Source: Silene conica
Taxonomy: Eukaryota; Streptophyta; Magnoliopsida; Caryophyllales; Caryophyllaceae
DNA length: 64,000 nucleotides
Reading direction: 5' to 3'
Assembly: GCA_029255685.2 (NCBI GenBank)
Contig: CM055314.2
Coordinates: 3,924,399 to 3,988,398, forward strand
The notes under the pieces: model-generated
Database searches by the model: none
Seen by the model: only the letters and a program-made list of their open reading frames with translations
What the model was told of the DNA's origin: nothing
Translations under genes and position numbers: made by a program
Shown: piece after piece, positions 22,501-31,500 of the stretch
How the letters are laid out: each line of letters opens with the position of its first letter
Numbering within the stretch: position 1 is the first letter of the stretch

Positions 22501-25500
22501 AGAAGAAGGAGTTCAAGAAAACTGATAAGAGCTCTAGATCATCAACAAAGGAAACAATGGCCGTCGAAACCAGTAGCGCGCCTGTGAAGATCTCATCCAA
22601 GCCTAAATATGAAAAGAAGAAGGAGAAGTTTGCTTACAACTACCAACGAGAGAAGCCTACCTTGGAGGAGTTACAAGTAAAAAAGTACCCATTTCCAGAC
22701 TCTGACTTGTCAGGAATGTTAGATGACCTTTTGGAGAAAAGGGTTATACAATTGCCAGAGTCCAAGCGCCCTGAGCAAGCAAACAAGACAGGAGATCCCA
22801 ACTACTGTCGCTACCATAGATTGTTGGGTCATCCCCTCGAAAAGTGTATAACACTTAAGGAAAAGATAATGCAACTCTCCAAGGAAGGAAAGATCATTCT
22901 TGACTTGGATGAAACAGTTTCAACAAATCAAACTACTGCGGTTTTGGAGGAGCCTGAAGAACCAATTATGCATCAAGTTACTGTATGCACCACTTTGGCT
23001 AGTAAAAGTAGCGAGGAAGAAAAGACAAAGGAAGGAGAGGCGGATGATACAGTGTCGACGCAACAATCTCACTCCCAAAAGGATGTTGAAGTGATGAGTA
23101 CTCTAGACGGCCTCCCTGCAAATATGGGATGGAGAGAAATATTTCATTTGCCTGAAGAGAAGCGTCAATTAATACTTCAAGGACTCGGAAAACCAGAGTT
23201 GTATGCGGGCAAAATGAAAGAGAAGGTTGAGTCTACTGAGCAATCAACTGGATGTTTCTCCTGCAACGCAGCCTTGAGTTTCTCAGATGAAGATTTACTT
23301 CTTGGGTCTACACTTCACAATAGGCCTCTCTATGTGTCAGGGTACATCCGGGGGCATAAAGTCAAGCGTATCTTGATCGATGGAGGTTCAGGAGTCAACC
23401 TCATGCCAAAGGCGACCATGCAAGAACTGGGGATCACAATGGATGAACTATCAAATAGTCGAACAATGATTCATGGTTTCAACTTAAATGGGGAGCGCGC
23501 AGTTGGAATGATTCGAGTAAACCTTAGCATGGGTGACTTGTCTTCCGACACATTGTTCCACGTCATCGACGCCAAGACATCATTCAAATTATTGCTAGGA
23601 CGGCCTTGGAAACACGAAAATGGAGTCGTCGCCTCAACCCTTCATCAATGCTTGAAGTATTATCGCGACGGTGAGAGAAAGATAAACGGAGATGCAAAAC
23701 CTTTCTCTAAAGTCGATGCCTTTTTCGCTGATGCAAAATTCTTTGAAGAAAACGGTACGTCCAGTGAGTTCATGCCAACCACCATCTCTTCAACGGGGAA
23801 AGGGGGCAAGCGAGAAAAGACTGTCATCACGAAAAATGCAACTCCAAATCCTGCTGAAGAGGTCGATGTCAAGGTAGAGGCAAGCAAGGTAACTACTCCT
23901 CTTGTGTCATCCAAAAAGGAAGAAATGACGCAGAAGGCCACACCGCCAGTACTGCGCTATATCCCAAAGTCTCGACGCAAAGATGGGGAGAGTCCTTTCG
24001 CAGAATGTTCGACAGCGAAGATAGAACCTAAGGACAAAAATAAGTCAAGTCAGACGACCAAACAAGAATGGGTGGCAACAGTCACTGTACCTCTGACAAA
24101 ATCATCCCAAACAAAGATCGTGAAACCACCTCCTAGGGGTTTTGTCTGTTCATCCAGTCAACCTGCATATGAGGAAAACAAAGGGATATTCGATCCTAAT
24201 GCTTACATGCTACTTGCAAAGGCCGGTTATGACTTCGCAAATCCAACTCCCCTTGGGAAAGTTATAGAGGTTGAGCCATACGGTCTTAATAAGGCACAAC
24301 AAGAGTTCTTCAAGCAAGAAGGGAGTTTCACAGCATCCAAGCCTGGGTTGGGATATGAGTCTCCTGCACCTGTGAAGATTGGTGCTCGCAGAAGAGGCGC
24401 TAGTACATCTTCTCAACACATCACAGTGGAAGAGATTGCAGAAGATGAACAAGAAGAAGAAAATGCGCATTCATCTTCAGTCTTCGATCGCATAAGTCCA
24501 CCTGCAAGGAAGTCGTGTTCTTCTGTATTTACAAGGTTGGGAAGATCAAGTATTTCAACTAAACAAACCTCAGTCTTTGCTAGGCTTGGCAATCAAGGTA
24601 GAAGCAAAGTCAAAACACCAGTGCCTTCGCTACGCATGAACAAGAAGAGCACAGTACATGATCGCTTAGGCAATCCATCAAAAACAGTATTCAATCGACT
24701 AGGAGATCCCAAGAAGAGTGATAGTGACAAACATCCTTTCTCAGCGACTGCGAAACAAATTGAAGAAGAAATAAGATTAAGTGATGACTTGAGAAGCGCA
24801 GTACCATCTCGCATGAAACGTATGCAAGTAGTGGATATCATACAACATGAACCACTCAAAGTAAGGAGGCGTGTACTGGTTCTCACGGGCCAGTCAAAAT
24901 ATGTCGAAGAGCTTACTCCTTCGTCTTCAGGTCCCTCCAATCCAAAGGAACCAAAAGACTTCGAAAATGCCACGTCGTCGTATCACATCACAGTAGAAGA
25001 AATAACTGACGCGGACAAAGAAGTTGAGGCCGATGAGGCTCCTGAAACACTTGAAGACGGGGGGCAATCGACTGTAGATGAACTCAAAGAACTCAACTTG
25101 GGAACGTCTGAAGATCCTCGCCCCATTTATGTCAGTACTCTACTAACTAAGGAAGAAGAGGAAGAATACTACGAGTTGTTGGTCGAGTACAAAGATGTAT
25201 TTGCCTGGAGTTACAAAGAGATGCCTGGACTCAGCCCAAATGTTGCAGTTCATCGCCTAGCAATCAAGAAAAGCATCAGTGCCAAGAAGCAATCCCAACG
25301 TCGTTTCAGGTCGGAGCTTGTACCTGAAATTGAAAAGGAAGTCAATAAACTCATAGAGGCGGGTTTCATTCGAGAGGTCAGATATCCTACCTGGATAGCA
25401 AACATTGTCCCAGTCAGAAAGAAGAATGGACAATTACGCATATGTGTGGACTTTCGAGATCTTAATGAGGCATGTCCAAAGGATGACTTCCCTTTGCCAG

Positions 25501-28500
25501 TCACGGAGTTGATGATTGATGCAACCACTGGTCACGAAGCACTCTCCTTCATGGATTGTACTGCTGGTTACAATCAAATACACATGGCACCTGAAGATCA
25601 AGAAGCGACAGGTTTTCGAACCCCAAAAGGGATCTTCTGCTACACGGTCATGCCGTTTGGATTGAAGAATGCTGGAGCTACATATCAACGCGCAATGCAA
25701 AAGATATTCGATGACATGTTGCATAAAACAATAGAGTGTTATGTTGATGACGTGGTGGTAAAATCAAAGAAAAGAGAAGACCACCTCAAAGATCTTCGAG
25801 CTGTCTTCGAAAGACTTAGAAAATGTCAGCTCAAGATGAATCCACTCAAGTGTGCGTTCGGTGTCACATCTGGGAAGTTCTTGGGTTTCATAGTCAGACA
25901 TAGAGGTATCGAAATCGACCAAACAAAAATAAAAGCCATCAACGAAATGCCAGAACCAAAAACGCTCAAGGAGCTACGGGGATTGCAAGGACGTTTGGCA
26001 TACATTCGAAGGTTTATCTCTAACCTAGCAGGACGTTGCCAACCATTCAGTCATCTTATGAAGAAGGATGCTCCATTCGAATGGGATGATAAATGCAGAA
26101 ATGCTTTCAATAGCATTAAGGAGTACCTAGCCAGTGCACCGGTTCTAGGGGCACCAATTCCAGGAAAGCCACTTGTCCTCTATATCGCGGCGCAAGAACG
26201 ATCGTTGGGGGCAATGTGTGCCCAAGAAATTGAAGATCACAAGGAAAGGGCACTCTACTACTTGAGTCGTACCTTGGTTGGAGCCGAGTTGAATTACTCC
26301 CCAATTGAAAAAATGTGTCTGGCATTGGTGTTCGCAATTCAAAAGCTAAGACACTACATGCAGGCGCATACCGTACACGTGGTCTCAAAGGCCGACCCAA
26401 TCAAGTATATACTCTCAAGACCGGTCTTGTCTGGGAGACTTGCAAAATGGGCAGTGTTACTTAAGCAGTATGACTTGGTGTTCGTTCCTCAAAAGGCGGT
26501 GAAAGGTCAAGTTATTGCTGATTTCTTCGCTGATCATCCAGTACCAGATGAGTGGGAAATTTCAGTCAACCTCCCAGGAGAAGAAATCTTCTACGTCGAT
26601 GTTCTACCTCCATGGCAAATGTACTTCGATGGTGCTGCAAGACAAGATGGAGCTGGAGCTGGAGTTGTATTCGTAACTCCACAAAATCATCTCATGCCAT
26701 ACGCCTTTACACTCACCCAATTGTGCACAAATAATATGGCCGAATACCAAGCTTTCATACTTGGTCTCCAAATGGCAATTGAAATAGGTGTTAGAGATAT
26801 GGACGTCTATGGTGATTCGAAATTGGTGATAAGCCAAGTACTTGATGAATACGAAGTAAAGAAGGAAGACTTGATTCCTTATCATCGACGAGCATTACAA
26901 CTACTCAACCAACTTGACTCCATCAAAATTGGTCATGTACCGCGGAGTGCCAATAAGTTGGCTGACGCGCTTGCTAATCTCGCAACCACTTTGGCACTGG
27001 GGGCAGAAGAATCAATGGAAGTTCCAGTCTGCAATCGTTGGGCAATATCATTGCTTGAAGAAGAAGAGAACATAGATGCAACAAACATGATATGCGTCTA
27101 CACAATTGATGAAGATGACTGGCGTCAGCCCATCATTGACTTCTTGGATCACCAAAAATTACCCGACGATCCCAGACATAAGGTAGAGGTACGTCGTCGT
27201 GCTCCAAAGTTTATTCATTATAAAGGGACGCTCTACAGACGTTCTTTCTCAGGACAATGGTTGAGGTGTCTAAGCAAATCCGAAGCTGCAGAAGCCATGC
27301 ATGAAGCTCACTCTGGTATTTGTGGTGCTCATCAATCTGGGCCTAAACTTCATGACCGTGTAAAGAGAATGGGGTATTACTGGTCTACCATGGTACAAGA
27401 CTGCTTGGACTTCGCAAAAAAGTGTGAACCTTGTCAATTCTATGCAAACTTCATACACCAACCTCCAGAGCCATTACACCCTACTGTTTCTTCATGGCCT
27501 TTTGAAGCTTGGGGACTTGACGTTGTAGGACCTCTTGTTCCAAAGGCCTCAAATGGACATGAATACATTCTCGCCGGTACCGACTACTTCTCAAAATGGG
27601 CAGAAGCAATCACACTACGGGAGGTGAAAAAAGAAAATGTTGTGGACTTCATTCGAACACAGATCATCTTCAGATATGGTGTACCGCAGCGTATCACAAC
27701 TGACAACGGGAAGCAATTCTTCAATCATCTCATGAAAAGTCTGAGTGAGAAATTCAATTTCAAACAATACAAGTCATCGATGTACAATGCTCCTGCAAAT
27801 GGTTTGGCTGAAGCCTTCAATAAAACCCTTTGCAACTTGTTGAGAAAAGTGGTAGCGAAGTCCAAGAGAGACTGGCATGAAAGAATTGGTGAAACATTAT
27901 GGGCATACCGTACCACATACAAAACACCTACTCAAGCAACTCCGTATGCGTTGGTGTATGGAGTGGAAGCCGTGTTACCATTGGAGTTACAAATCCCTTC
28001 CTTACGCATTGCTATTCAGGAAGGACTCACGGAAGATGAAAATGATAAGCTTTCGGTTGGCAGAGCTAGAGGCTCTTGATGAAAAAAGATTAGAGGCTCA
28101 ACAAAAGCTCCAGTGCTACCAAGCAAGGATGTCACGCGCATTCAACAAAAAGGTGCGCCCTCGTTCTTTCCAAGTAGGAGACATGGTACTTGCTGTACGA
28201 AGGCCAATTATCACCTCTCACAAGCCGATTGGTAAATTCACCTCTAAGTGGGATGGCCCGTATGTGATACAAGAAGTTTACACAAACGGCGCATACAAGA
28301 TTGCAGATGAAGATGGAGTGCGCATAGGCCCAATAAATGGGAAATTTCTCAAACGTTATTATTGTTGAAGCGAGTCATGCTCCTAAGCAAGAGCGTAAAC
28401 TGCCAGTCATGCTCCTGAGCAAGAGGATAAACTGCATACCAAAAAAAAAATCTAAAAAAAAAAGAAAAGAAAAACACAAAAAAAAAAAAAAAAAAAAAAA

Positions 28501-31500
28501 AAAAAACACAAAAAAATGTGTCCATCTATCACGAACTACGTCGGCTTGATCTTGTAAAGTACTTTGTGCTTTACAGGTACGTAGGCAGCTTGGGTGAACA
28601 TGTAGCTCAAGTGCAGCCACTCCTTCAAAAAAAACAAAAAAAAACATCCATCACGAACTACGTCGGCTTGATCTTGTAAAATACTTTACGCTTTACAGGT
28701 ACGTAGGCAGCTTGGGTGAACATGTAGCTCAAGTGCAGCCACACCCCTTCAAACAAACTCATCCATCTTTGAACTACGTTGGCTTGATCTTGCTAGTTGT
28801 CACCTTGTCAGCTTTGCGAGTACGTAGGCAGTTTGAACAAACACTTTGTTCAAGTGCAGCCACACCAAAAAATCAAAGCCTATCAAAATCGCTCCTGGCC
28901 CGCAAGAGCTTAAACTGTGCACGACTAAAATCATCTTCAAATCAATCAGTCTTGAGGTATAAGCACAACCTTGATCAGTGATGTCTTTTGTAAGAAAGTA
29001 GATGTCCTTGTGTATCTTCTAGGATCTCCAAGTGCCTTGCCTCCTTCGAAGAGTATAGGCTATTTGTAGCTGATGGCAATCTGTGGCGAGCCTCTAACTA
29101 TCCATGATGGTCAAGGTCGCTCCCTAGAATATCATTCTTGCTCTTTATGTTATCCAAATCCTTGTAGCTCTGCTTCAAATTGGTCATCAGGCTCGGCTTT
29201 CCATTTGCAAGGACCTTAGAGAAATTCGCGTTGCATGGCGGTTTGACGAAGTAGCATAGTGATCTAACTTGAGAGAGCTACTTGTAATCCTCAGGTGGTC
29301 AACAATTTCAGTGAAGCTTAAGGAGTCTTCAACAAATCTTCATGAAACTCCGTGATCCGATCTTGAAAAGCGTCATTGGTATTTGAACGACTCCAACACC
29401 TTTCGTGAAGCATCTCCCCAAAGAGGCTTGAACCACCTTCAAATCTTCGGTCTTCAAAAGGACGGAATTTGTCATAATTGCTCGCATGATAACCGAAATG
29501 ACCCAGCGGGTTCATTGCATGGTAGCTCATATGAGAATAATAATGACCGTCAAACAAAAAAATCTTGAAGGCAAAGGTTGGGCTCAACAAGGCAACAAAC
29601 TTCAAGTCTTCATAGTTTTTTTTGAGTAGCTTCAAATCATCCGACAAGCTCCAATAATTCTCAGGTCTTCCAAAAGTTTAACTGGTCTCTTTGTCTCTTG
29701 GTGTGAGCACCTCATTGAACCATAAGCAGCTAAATAGGTTATTCAACGCAGTATGCTCCTTGATGATAATGGCTCCTTCTAGCAAATCTGCATTTTGTGA
29801 TCAATCACATGTAAGCACATCATAAACGGGTTCCAGCGCTGACAAGAAGTAGTATAGGGGAAATGTTTAACATCAAGTCTCGTGTTCTTACCACTTGGAG
29901 TGCTTTTTAATGGACTTCAAGACTCCATTCCTTCAGAACGGTACCTGAAGATAAAACACAAATTGACATTAACATTTCAAATTGAAAGTTAGTAAATGTT
30001 CCAAGTATTCTTCACAGACACCCTACAATGTTCCGATTGTTTGCTACACGACCATTATTTAAACAAAAAAAAAACCTCCCGTGGTCTTACCATTACCACG
30101 CTTATCACCAATTGCTTGTACAATTGCTTATACAGAGGACAAGCAAATTCTTCCCTTTCCTGAAATAAAGAAAACAAAAAAAAAAAACTAAACGAAAGGA
30201 AGACGGGTAGCTTATTACTTTGTGATTAGGACAAACCCAAACAAAATACATATGATGTTTTATCAAGGTTGTAGTGCAGGAGTAAAACTCTACTCAAATT
30301 TGTTAATACTTTGCAATGTGTACAAGAAAACCAAAGATAAACAATGAAAAGTAAAAGGGTGTGCCAAACAACAATAAATTTCATTCGTCCTTCATGATTT
30401 CGGATCGTTGTCCGGGTCACTGCGTAATGCTTAGTTAACAACAATAAAATCCAATTAGTCTTATATTGAGAAGGGAAACTAGGGAATCAAAGTTCTAATT
30501 CTGGTCAGAAATAGGTTCAATATCGGCGGTATTTGGCCGTAGTTCGATGGGCTGAGTCACCAAGATTCTGCGCTACTTCCGCTAATGTATTCTCAGCTAA
30601 CCACTTAAATGAAAGATCTTACTGAGACAGCAGACGGTGTAGAGTACCCTAACCTTTGTTTTTCGAATCTCATGATATGAGTGGAATGCTAACACCGTCA
30701 CACAAAAATAAGAGAAAAGCAAATAACAAAATTTGAATAAGGAGAAAGAATGGAAACTAAACAACATGGTCGATATCAAACACAAGGAAGGTTTAAAGGA
30801 GCCAAAAAGACGAAAAGTACCTCTGACTTGAAGGATGGAGTTGCAGCTATGTAATGTGCAAGATGATAAGTACGTAGCTTGAGTAATGGAGTATATATAG
30901 AGATAATTTATGATTTAAAAAATGGGTTGTTTGTCAAGCAAGAAAATATTGCCGCCCCACCTCTCAAAGAACCAGTAAAAAAAATTTCTAATCGTCTTCA
31001 CCTTAAAAATAGCCAATGACATCACTTTAACAAGTGATAACTCGGTAAAAGCCAATTTGATTGGTTTGTTTTAGAGGTAGCAAACTGAAATTACTTACCC
31101 ATGAAGCTAAGTTCATAAATATCTTATTTAAAATGGGTACATTCATCAATGGAAGACAAATAAAAACCATTCAAATGTTCATCCGTCAAGGTTACAAAAT
31201 GACCAGGGTGACAAAAATTTATGTACAATTCTTCAAGGTTACAAAATGACCGAGACGATAAAAATTCAAGCGTTATCCATCAAGATTAAAAAATTATCAA
31301 GATGAAAGGCGCATCCAGTCATCCGTCAAGTCAGATAATGACATGGTGACGCAAAAAAATGGTGCTGGCACAACAAAGTGGAGGCCAGTTGACTTCCAAG
31401 TCAGTAAAATGGAGCTACCTTAACGACGAGTTAAGGCGACCATCGACTTCCTAGTCAAAGCAAAAGGAATCGAGACCCCGCCACGTCAAGACACTCAAAG

